Source: Fimenecus sp045602655 (lineage in GTDB: Bacteria > Bacillota > Clostridia > Oscillospirales > Acutalibacteraceae). From it: a DNA stretch of 35,060 nucleotides. The position numbers and the translations under genes are program-made. The stretch spans positions 1 through 35,060 of the forward strand of contig JAZSBY010000032.1 of NCBI GenBank assembly GCA_045602655.1, written 5' to 3'. A model generated the notes under the pieces. The model saw only the letters and a list, made by a program, of their open reading frames with translations. It did not search any database and had not been told where the DNA came from. Shown one piece after another: positions 24,688 through 32,108 of this stretch (positions are counted from its first letter, which is position 1; every line of letters starts with the position of its first letter).

Positions 24688-25827
24688 ATGTTACCTAAAA
24701 GAGTCTATGCGAAAATAAACCTTGATAACATCAAGAAAAACATCTGCACTGTCCGCCGGAAATTTGGTGACGGTGTTAAAGTTATGGGTATAGTCAAGGC
24801 TAATGCTTATGGTCATGGTGTTATTGAAGTTGCAAGAGCTATGGAAGAAGCAGGGGTTGGTTTTTTTGGTGTTGCAGCCATTGACGAAGCACTTGAATTG
24901 CGTCAGAATAAAATTGAAACTCCCATCCTTATTTTAGGTCAGATTTTCATTCAGGACTATGTTTCTGCCATTGAAAACAATATAACCTGCACAGTCGCAG
25001 ATGCTGATACTGCACAAAGACTTTCTGCTACGGCAATAAGCATTGGGAAAAAAGCCGATGTTCACATTAAAATTGATACAGGTATGGGCAGAATAGGTTT
25101 TCAGACTGATGAAAATGGTTACAATGAGGTTAAATCTCTTTTCGACCTTAAGGGGCTTAATATTACAGGCATTTTTACACATTTTGCATGTGCTGATATG
25201 GAAGATAAATCATTCACCGAAAACCAAAAAAAGAAATTCCTTGATTTTACTGAGAAACTCATAAGCGAGGGCTATTCATTCCCAATTCGTCACATGTACA
25301 ACAGTGCAGCTGTACTTGATTTAGACGGTTATTCAGGGGAAATGGTCCGTTGCGGAATTATGGCTTACGGACTATATCCGTCAGATGAGGTGAGCAAGGA
25401 GATAAAACTGTATCCTGCCCTTGAATTTAAAAGCAGCATTTCCTTTGTCAAGGATGTAAAAAAAGGCTTCACTGTTAGTTACGGCTCAACCTTTGTTACT
25501 GACAGAGATATGAAAATTGCTACTGTACCCGTAGGTTATGCCGATGGTTATCCTCGTTACCTTTCAAGTAAGGGCGAGGTTATAGTCAACGGTGTCCGTT
25601 GCAAGATTATCGGCAGAATATGTATGGACCAGTTTATGATTGATGCGTCCCATATTCCCGATATTAAAATCGGTGATGAAGTAACGCTTATCGGTACACA
25701 AGGAAACGAAACCATTACTGTTGAAGATGTTTCCGACTATGAATATCGCTTTAATTATGAGTTGTGTTGCTTGTTAACTCCACGAGTTCAACGAATTTAT
25801 ATTAAAGACGGAAAAGTAATTGAATAG
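24688..25827 (+). CDS. alr: Alanine racemase
   Basis: PLP enzyme that makes D-alanine for peptidoglycan. The 379 residues have the usual fold type III length. The PLP lysine is K37 in VKANAYGHG and the opposite catalytic tyrosine is Y265 in SYGSTF; the metal-independent C-terminal domain with GRICMDQFMID is present. GAGAGG lies 5 bases before the ATG. No clear promoter for it is seen in the short AT-rich gap that also holds the strong divergent ktr promoter. A single gene, followed by a terminator shared with the convergent nagB. Confidence 0.96.
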   Translation: MLPKRVYAKINLDNIKKNICTVRRKFGDGVKVMGIVKANAYGHGVIEVARAMEEAGVGFFGVAAIDEALELRQNKIETPILILGQIFIQDYVSAIENNITCTVADADTAQRLSATAISIGKKADVHIKIDTGMGRIGFQTDENGYNEVKSLFDLKGLNITGIFTHFACADMEDKSFTENQKKKFLDFTEKLISEGYSFPIRHMYNSAAVLDLDGYSGEMVRCGIMAYGLYPSDEVSKEIKLYPALEFKSSISFVKDVKKGFTVSYGSTFVTDRDMKIATVPVGYADGYPRYLSSKGEVIVNGVRCKIIGRICMDQFMIDASHIPDIKIGDEVTLIGTQGNETITVEDVSDYEYRFNYELCCLLTPRVQRIYIKDGKVIE

Positions 25828-25833
25828 ACAGAA

Positions 25834-25862
25834 AAATGGCGAGAGAAAAACTCTCGCCATTT
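25834..25862. terminator. Bidirectional terminator between alr and nagB
   Basis: AAATGGCGAGAG and CTCTCGCCATTT form a perfect 12-base stem around AAAAA. The T run is better on the minus strand (ATTTTTCT), so it suits nagB best. Confidence 0.9.
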
Positions 25863-25891
25863 CTTATAATATAACCATATTTAATCTTAAA

Positions 25892-26611
25892 TTATAATCT
25901 TGATGCTGCAGCCTTATCAAGGAAGATATGAACATCAGGATGAAGCTGTAAAACTGATGCGGGGCAGGATGGTGAAATATCACCATTAACAAGACCGTAA
26001 ATAGCATCAGATTTAGAGCGACCTGTTGCAATAAGAATAATCTGCTTTGACTTCATAATTGAAACAGTACCCATTGTGAGTGCATAATTTGGCATTGGGT
26101 TTTCGTCAAAATAAACTGAATTAGCATCAATTGTGCTTTGTGTAAGACGAACCTTAAATGAACCCTTAGTGAATTTATTTGCCGGTTCATTAAACCCTAT
26201 ATGGCCGTTTCTGCCAACACCTAAAAGCTGAATATCAATTTTATTCTCTGTGAGCAAATCGTCATAACGCTGACATTCTGCATCTGCATCTTCTGCGTTA
26301 CCGTTTAAGAAATTAACATTTTCTTCTTTAACATCAATGTGATTAAAGAGATTTTCGTGCATAAATGTATAATAACTATTCTTGTCCTCAACAGGCAAAT
26401 CACAATATTCATCAAGGTTGAAAGTTTTAATATCCTTAAAACTTACTTTACCTTTTTGGTATGCCTTAATAAGACTCTTGTATGTAGGCACAGGTGAAGC
26501 ACCTGTTGCAAAGCCTAAAACTGAATCCGGTTTTTCGTTAACTTGTTCAATAATCAAATTGGCAACTGCCTTGCCGATTTCTTCAGCATTGTTAAAAATA
26601 TGAAGAATCAT
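25892..26611 (-). CDS. nagB: Glucosamine-6-phosphate deaminase
   Basis: Converts glucosamine-6-phosphate to fructose-6-phosphate and ammonia, the last step of GlcNAc and sialic acid breakdown. The 239 residues match the shorter Gram-positive form without the allosteric C-terminal extension. Family phrases are present: FATGASPVPTY near residue 35, FNLDEYCDL (with the catalytic aspartate region) near residue 65, and LGVGRNGHIGFNEPA near residue 125. I use the ATG at 26611, six bases after AAGGTG; a GTG at 26620 lies in that ribosome site. It stands alone, but functionally it continues the nanA/AGE route at 11288-13416. Confidence 0.96.
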   Translation of the reverse strand: MILHIFNNAEEIGKAVANLIIEQVNEKPDSVLGFATGASPVPTYKSLIKAYQKGKVSFKDIKTFNLDEYCDLPVEDKNSYYTFMHENLFNHIDVKEENVNFLNGNAEDADAECQRYDDLLTENKIDIQLLGVGRNGHIGFNEPANKFTKGSFKVRLTQSTIDANSVYFDENPMPNYALTMGTVSIMKSKQIILIATGRSKSDAIYGLVNGDISPSCPASVLQLHPDVHIFLDKAAASRL

Positions 26612-26645
26612 TTTTCGCACCTTCTCTTAAACTATTTGAAACTAT

Positions 26646-26673
26646 ATTTTATCATATTGTTGGAAAAATGCAA
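26646..26673 (-). promoter_or_regulatory. Probable nagB promoter
   Basis: On the minus strand TTGCAT (26668-26673) and TAAAAT (26646-26651) are 16 bases apart. The -35 box is part of the second arm of the hairpin that follows the upstream operon. Confidence 0.5.
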
Positions 26674-26700
26674 CACATTTTAAAAAGATTTGCATTTTTC
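26663..26700 (-). terminator. Inverted repeat after the zinc-ribbon gene, possible terminator
   Basis: GAAAAATGCAA (26663-26673) and TTGCATTTTTC (26690-26700) are perfect inverted copies around a 16-base AT-rich loop. It follows the end of the mannosidase operon on the minus strand. The stem is AT-rich, so it is only a moderate terminator. Confidence 0.5.
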
Positions 26701-26706
26701 TAACAT

Positions 26707-27330
26707 TCATTTCTTGGAGTTAACCAATTTGTCCACAGAATTATGTAACAGGGCTGTCAGTAAGTATGTTAAAACAACACCATAAAAACCGATGACCTCA
26801 TCTGCACCATAAAAATAACTTACAATTAAACAAATAAGAAAAACCAAACGATTTAACACAGCAAATGCACGGATTTTTCGGATAGCCTTTTCGCCAACAG
26901 AGAAAAGAGATACAATAATCTCAAATAATGAAAAAAGAATAATACATATCATTGTAACGACAGGTAATAAATATGATTTATCCGAAAGAATTTGGTTAAG
27001 TGGTAAACTGCCGTTAATTATTCCCATAATAACGCTGATAAGTGAGATGCTTGTTCTGTCAGCAGATTTGAAAGTAGGCAAGCACATCCACAAAAGTGGT
27101 GAGAACATCAGCACAAAGCGAATTATCTGTAAAGGTCCGCCAAAAGCAGAGATTTTAATGTTGTTAAGCATTTTGTCAACGGCTTCCTGTTCCTTCATAG
27201 CCTGTTCATGGTCTGCTTGAAGTCGTTTGTCCAATTCATAATAAACAAGATTTGTGTTGCATTTAGGACAGTTTTGTTTCATATAGAACGGAGAAAGTTT
27301 TTCGTTACACTTTGGGCATTTGTTACTCAT
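26707..27330 (-). CDS. Zinc-ribbon membrane protein of unknown function
   Basis: I do not recognise a named family. The 207 residues start with a zinc ribbon of two CPKC motifs (CPKC near residue 5 and again near residue 21), then a charged helix (about 35-60), then four hydrophobic segments in the C-terminal two thirds. The ATG at 27330 overlaps the symporter stop by 8 bases (ATGAGTAA), and the near-perfect ribosome site AGGAGGTG is part of the symporter's last codons, so translation is surely coupled. It is the last gene of the GH38/symporter operon. A partner or regulator of the transporter is possible, but only from position. Confidence 0.75.
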   Translation of the reverse strand: MSNKCPKCNEKLSPFYMKQNCPKCNTNLVYYELDKRLQADHEQAMKEQEAVDKMLNNIKISAFGGPLQIIRFVLMFSPLLWMCLPTFKSADRTSISLISVIMGIINGSLPLNQILSDKSYLLPVVTMICIILFSLFEIIVSLFSVGEKAIRKIRAFAVLNRLVFLICLIVSYFYGADEVIGFYGVVLTYLLTALLHNSVDKLVNSKK

Positions 27331-28789
27331 TTTCGCCACCTCCTGAAACTTGTGCAGAAAGAACTTTTCTGCGTTCTGCTATTTCCTCACGAACCTGTTG
27401 AAGTTTGTCGCCTGTAAGGTCGTACCAAATATACGGAATAAGCGGAAGAAGACCTAAAATCGCAGGTGCTAATGTGAACATTCCCCATATAAGAGTATCC
27501 GTGTAAGAATAAGCCTTAACAGTCATTGTTTCCGTTGCACTGATTTCAACGAATGAAAGACCGATAACAGGAAGAAGGAAGTTGCCTATTGTACCTGAAA
27601 TTGAGCCTGTAAGCTTACCAACGAATGTAAGTACAGAGAAGGAAACACCTTCATTTCTTTCCCCGGTTTTCCATTCCATATAGTCAATGGTGTCACCAAT
27701 CATTTCGGTTGGAATAACCATATTGATTGTGTTGAAGAAACTGAAAAGGAGATTTTGTACCATAAGCAAAGGTACAACAACCCAAAGATTTGTAAAACAC
27801 TTAACACCAACAAGGAACACCACGATTCCGCAAACAAGTCTTACAAAACCGTTAAGGAAGATAATCTGTCTGTTGTCAAACTTTTGTTTTACTTTTGGAA
27901 TAAGCAAGTATGTAATAAAACCTAAAATTGTACCGGGAAGTGCAATGACAATAGTGAGCGAGTTCATTTGCACAACCTCGGAATAGTAATATGCCTGGAA
28001 GAAACCACCGATTCCACCGATTGCACCAAGTACATTACCGATAACAATCAAGAGTAAAGGTTTGTTTTTAATAAGAGCCTTAAATCCATCAAGAATACTT
28101 GGCTCTTTAATTGTCTGGACAACTCTTTCCTTTGTGCAGAAACCTGCTAACGAGAATAGTCCCATACCATAGGTTGCTGAGATAATGGACATAAGTAAGA
28201 ACACCTGAGAGAGGGAAAGCGGGATTTTGCCGTTGTTGCTTAAATCCATCAGGACAGTAAGAATTGGTGTTGAAATACCACCAAGGATACCTGAAATGAA
28301 TCTCGCAGAAGAAATAACTCTTGTTCTGTCAGAAGGTGAGGGGCTTATTGCGGCACTCATTCCCCAAAAAGGAACATCACCCAATGTGTAGAAAAGTTCC
28401 CAGAAAAAGTATGTGACAAACATATAAATAATTTTTGAAACATCCGTAACCTTGTCACCAAGAAGTTCCGGTCCTGCAAACAGTAATATTGTTGCAATAC
28501 CCAAGGGGATTGGTACGATTAAAAGGTAAGGACGGAGTTTGCCGTATCTTGTTCGTGTTTTGTCAACGATTGTGCCCATAAGTGGGTCGTTGAAGGTATC
28601 CCAAAGGCCTAAAAAGAGCATCATCGCGGCAACAGCTGCAGGTGGTACACCAAATACTTTTGTAAAGAAAAGTGAGAGATAACTACCTGCAATAATGTTA
28701 TAACCAAAGCATTGACCAGCGTTTGCAATACCGTAGGCCAAGGTTTCCTTGACACCTACATAACGGATGTCACCTTTATTTTCAGCCAT
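27323..28789 (-). CDS. GPH-family (MelB-like) glycoside:cation symporter
   Basis: Twelve-helix MFS transporter that brings a glycoside in with H+ or Na+. The family signature is strong: LWDTFNDPLMGTIVDKTRTR (about residues 61-80) followed by YGKLRPYLL, which includes the cation-site aspartates of MelB-type carriers. The 488 residues are of normal length. It begins 3 bases after the stop of the GH38 mannosidase (AAGGAG inside the mannosidase end), so the likely cargo is a mannoside or mannosyl-oligosaccharide cleaved by that enzyme. Its stop overlaps the zinc-ribbon gene. Substrate assignment is inference from the operon. Confidence 0.9.
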   Translation of the reverse strand: MAENKGDIRYVGVKETLAYGIANAGQCFGYNIIAGSYLSLFFTKVFGVPPAAVAAMMLFLGLWDTFNDPLMGTIVDKTRTRYGKLRPYLLIVPIPLGIATILLFAGPELLGDKVTDVSKIIYMFVTYFFWELFYTLGDVPFWGMSAAISPSPSDRTRVISSARFISGILGGISTPILTVLMDLSNNGKIPLSLSQVFLLMSIISATYGMGLFSLAGFCTKERVVQTIKEPSILDGFKALIKNKPLLLIVIGNVLGAIGGIGGFFQAYYYSEVVQMNSLTIVIALPGTILGFITYLLIPKVKQKFDNRQIIFLNGFVRLVCGIVVFLVGVKCFTNLWVVVPLLMVQNLLFSFFNTINMVIPTEMIGDTIDYMEWKTGERNEGVSFSVLTFVGKLTGSISGTIGNFLLPVIGLSFVEISATETMTVKAYSYTDTLIWGMFTLAPAILGLLPLIPYIWYDLTGDKLQQVREEIAERRKVLSAQVSGGGENE

Positions 28790-28792
28790 AGT

Positions 28793-31700
28793 TTATTTTC
28801 TCCTTCCTTTATTTCTGTGTTTGATTGCTCCACCTTTATCGTTGAGTAAATAAGAATTTTTGCTGTTTAAATATATGAGTTTTTCTTTTGCGTTTTCTCT
28901 GTAGTCAAAAATTCTGCCTTCGATTCTATCATAGAGGTCACAAGCAATTGCACAGGTTTCCTTTTCTGTATCAGCTACAACAGAGAGCACGAGAATATCG
29001 CGGTCAACCGGGAAGGTGACAACTCGCTTACCGGCTGCGTCAACCTCAATATGCCAGAAGAATAACTGCTGACACTGTGCATCACCTTTTTCTGTGTGTG
29101 AGTGGGTGAATTCGTAAGCTAATTTGCCCTGTTTTGTATATGCAACTTCTTTAAAATCGTACAAATCCCAACCTGCATAGTATTCAGTAATATCATTTAC
29201 TTTGTATGCCCAGTCATTGATTTTAATGCACTTGTCACCGTTAAGAGAAGCCATAAGAATATGAACTTTCTTTGTGTTTTCAGGAAGAATAAGACTTTGA
29301 CCGCCACAAAGCATACCCTTGTCATTCTTTGGCAAACGGAATCTAACACCGTTTGAAGAAACCGTTTCAGGTGTGATTTCAACAGGGATTGTTTTGTTTA
29401 TTACAGGCAATTCACCCGATGGCTTTGCATTTGTTGAGAATGCAGTAATATTACCTGAAATATCAACATTGAATTTTGTTTCTGCAGTTTTCTCTGCTTT
29501 TTTAACCCTGAGGGCAAAAGACCTGATTTCATAAGGCTTTAAGTCAAATACAAGTTTACCATCTGTAAGTGGGAAATCAGAAATATGTTCTTCAGAAGCA
29601 AAGATTTCTCTTGCAGAAAGGATTTCAGTATTGAGTGCGATTGTAACATCTTTTTGTGCCTTCTTTTCGCTTTCGCCGATACGCAGGATAATTTCATCGC
29701 TGTTTTCAGCCTTTTTAACTGCACGCAAAATCGCATTTCCTGAAAGTGAGCCAAAGGAATATTCGCTATATTCACCCTCGTGCTTTGAAACAATGAAAGT
29801 CGCCATTGGCATTACAAAGTTTCGAGCAATTGTCTGTGTATCGTGTGCAACTGTGCCTTGGTGTGAGAAAATAGCATAGGAATATCTGTTAAGACCCAAT
29901 TCCATCATTGACTGCATACTGTCAACCTTGTAGTTTTTAAGCGGAGTATGCATAAGAGTAAGACGGAGAGTGTTGTCATCAAATTTGTCCCAACCGTATT
30001 TACATTCACTGATAACAGAAACGCCAAAGTCACCACTGTTGTCAGTAATATCTGCCCATTTCTGTGCAGGGACTTCAAAAAGCTTGTCATTCATATTTCC
30101 ACGCTTGATTGCACCAAGACCTAAGTCGTAAGTCGCAACGGGACTTTGGGCAGTGAATGAGAAAATCTCTTTTGCAAGATGTCGTTTACTACGCCATTCT
30201 GTTTCGTTATAAACTTCAACTACCTTACCACCGCGACTTAAAGCCACAATGGAAGTGAATGTGCTGTCGCCAAAGGTTTTTACAATTTCAAGTGCAACTC
30301 TGCAAGGACCGTTTTCAACAACTCGGATTCTCTTGATTTTAGTTGTGTTTTGTGGCTCACGGTTCAATTCTTCAAAGTTTAATTCCCATGCAGGCCAACT
30401 ACTGCTGCCGTTGTAGTCGAAAATGCCGGTTGTGATTGGCTTTTTAAGAATTTCTTTGCCCATTTCTTTATCAAAGACAGAAGAAATATCACCGTTGCTG
30501 TTAAACTGAACAAAGTATTTCTCATTTTCAAGTTTGGTAATTGATGCAGAAAGTTTAGATTTAATGGTGCATTTTCTGTTTCTGAGGTCAAACACTTTGT
30601 ATCCCATAGCAGGAATTGTTACACATATAAGGACCGTTGTGAAGCCATTTTTAACATCTGTAATCTGTGCAGGATATTCTTTTTCATTTTTGTCAAGTAC
30701 AGTAATGTTTCTGCCACAGAGATTTGAAGGGATTTTAACAGTTACAATACCTGTGCGTTCATATTCCATAGGATTGTTAACAACAACCGCAGTACCTTTT
30801 ACAAAGGCTGTATCAAGGTTTTTAGCAATAGATTTTACTGCACCCTCGTATTCGTTTGTAAATTGATTGAGTGACATTGCGTAGTCGTTCCAACTTCTGC
30901 GATATGCTCTTTGAACGGATGTGCCCGGCAAATCGTCGTGGAATTGGTGAGCAATAACTCGTTTCCAAGCCCTTGTAAGTGTTTCCTGCGGATATTCGTA
31001 TCCGTTGAGAGTGGTTGCAGTAACACAAGCACGCTCTGCCATATCTGCAATTTCTTCATTTCGTCTGTTCCAACGCTTACCAATCGCACGGGATGTGTAA
31101 CCACCAACTGCGTGGTTAGTCATAACAAGCTCGTTGTTCCAAACAGGTAATTTCTGCTTTGTCTCTTCAGGCAGTGCGTCAATATCACGGAAAATCTGGT
31201 CAGCAGGAGCAGATAAAACCTCAACATCACTTGTATGATTCTGTCTTATCTCGTCACAAACTGTTTTAACTGAAACTTCCTTTGGTGCACCACCGCGGTC
31301 GCCAACACCGTGAAAAGCAGCGGTCATGGGTAAATCATATTTTTCATTATCTTTTAGTTTATCTGCAATAAACTTTTTATCTCTTACTTTTAAGAAAGAT
31401 GTCACATAAGAACCGGGATTTGTGTTAGCATATACATATTTTCCGTCAACGCCATACCATTTGCCAAGGTCAAAAGGAATTCCGTAAGCAGAGCCCCAAG
31501 TAAGTTTTTGTGTTGTAAACCCTTTAAGGTTAGCGTGGTGCATAATTGATGGCAGGGCATAACCAAAGCCAAAACAGTCGGGGAGGAAGATATCACAACT
31601 GCGTTTGCCAAAGTTTTTTTGGAAATATTCATTACCAAGAAGAATATTTCTGAAAAGTGCTTCAGGGGACGGCACATTTACATCACCATTTTCAAAAGCA

Positions 31701-31954
31701 CTACCACAAACATTCCAACGACCCTCTGCAATATAGTTTTTCATCTTTTCCCACATTTCAGGGTAGTATTCTTTCATTAACTCATAACGATAAGAACCTT
31801 CAAAGTTGAATTTATATTCAGGATATTTTTCAAATCGTTGAAAGTTTTCATTTAAAGTATTGTATATGTATTTGCTGACAGTTGTTTCAAAATCCCAACT
31901 CCAAATTGTGTCGAGATGGGCATTTGAAATGGTGTAAATCTTTTTCTTTCCCAT
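28793..31954 (-). CDS. GH38 alpha-mannosidase, cytoplasmic
   Basis: Retaining, zinc-dependent alpha-mannosidase. The zinc site H13-x-D15 (SNAHLDTIW) and the nucleophile region LPDCFGFG (D126) are intact, as are the TNHAVGG and HQFHDDLPGTS motifs of the middle domain that complete the metal site. The large C-terminal beta domains run to about residue 1000. The 1,053 residues fit full-length GH38 proteins. No signal peptide is present, so it acts inside the cell on imported sugars. It leads the operon with the GPH symporter and zinc-ribbon gene and has the ribosome site GGAGG before its ATG. The last ten residues are very basic (HRNKGRRK). The linkage cleaved cannot be told. Confidence 0.93.
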   Translation of the reverse strand: MGKKKIYTISNAHLDTIWSWDFETTVSKYIYNTLNENFQRFEKYPEYKFNFEGSYRYELMKEYYPEMWEKMKNYIAEGRWNVCGSAFENGDVNVPSPEALFRNILLGNEYFQKNFGKRSCDIFLPDCFGFGYALPSIMHHANLKGFTTQKLTWGSAYGIPFDLGKWYGVDGKYVYANTNPGSYVTSFLKVRDKKFIADKLKDNEKYDLPMTAAFHGVGDRGGAPKEVSVKTVCDEIRQNHTSDVEVLSAPADQIFRDIDALPEETKQKLPVWNNELVMTNHAVGGYTSRAIGKRWNRRNEEIADMAERACVTATTLNGYEYPQETLTRAWKRVIAHQFHDDLPGTSVQRAYRRSWNDYAMSLNQFTNEYEGAVKSIAKNLDTAFVKGTAVVVNNPMEYERTGIVTVKIPSNLCGRNITVLDKNEKEYPAQITDVKNGFTTVLICVTIPAMGYKVFDLRNRKCTIKSKLSASITKLENEKYFVQFNSNGDISSVFDKEMGKEILKKPITTGIFDYNGSSSWPAWELNFEELNREPQNTTKIKRIRVVENGPCRVALEIVKTFGDSTFTSIVALSRGGKVVEVYNETEWRSKRHLAKEIFSFTAQSPVATYDLGLGAIKRGNMNDKLFEVPAQKWADITDNSGDFGVSVISECKYGWDKFDDNTLRLTLMHTPLKNYKVDSMQSMMELGLNRYSYAIFSHQGTVAHDTQTIARNFVMPMATFIVSKHEGEYSEYSFGSLSGNAILRAVKKAENSDEIILRIGESEKKAQKDVTIALNTEILSAREIFASEEHISDFPLTDGKLVFDLKPYEIRSFALRVKKAEKTAETKFNVDISGNITAFSTNAKPSGELPVINKTIPVEITPETVSSNGVRFRLPKNDKGMLCGGQSLILPENTKKVHILMASLNGDKCIKINDWAYKVNDITEYYAGWDLYDFKEVAYTKQGKLAYEFTHSHTEKGDAQCQQLFFWHIEVDAAGKRVVTFPVDRDILVLSVVADTEKETCAIACDLYDRIEGRIFDYRENAKEKLIYLNSKNSYLLNDKGGAIKHRNKGRRK

Positions 31955-31986
31955 AAAAAAGGTCCTCCAAATCCTATTGTAAAATG

Positions 31987-32015
31987 ATTATATATTTTGG
32001 CAGAGAAAAAATCAA
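31987..32015 (-). promoter_or_regulatory. Promoter of the mannosidase operon
   Basis: On the minus strand TTGATT (32010-32015) and a perfect TATAAT (31987-31992) are 17 bases apart, 32 bases before the start codon. Confidence 0.8.
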
Positions 32016-32045
32016 TAAAACAAGATAAAAAAATCAAAAAAGCAC

Positions 32046-32074
32046 TCGACAGAATTAAGTATTATTGTTAAAAT
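32046..32074 (+). promoter_or_regulatory. Promoter of the GH51-like gene
   Basis: TCGACA (32046-32051) and TAAAAT (32069-32074) are 17 bases apart, each with five of six consensus bases, and a TGT precedes the -10. The two divergent -35 boxes are 30 bases apart, so one regulator could act on both. Confidence 0.7.
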
Positions 32075-32108
32075 ATAATATATATAATTGTTAAGAAGGT
32101 GATACAGA

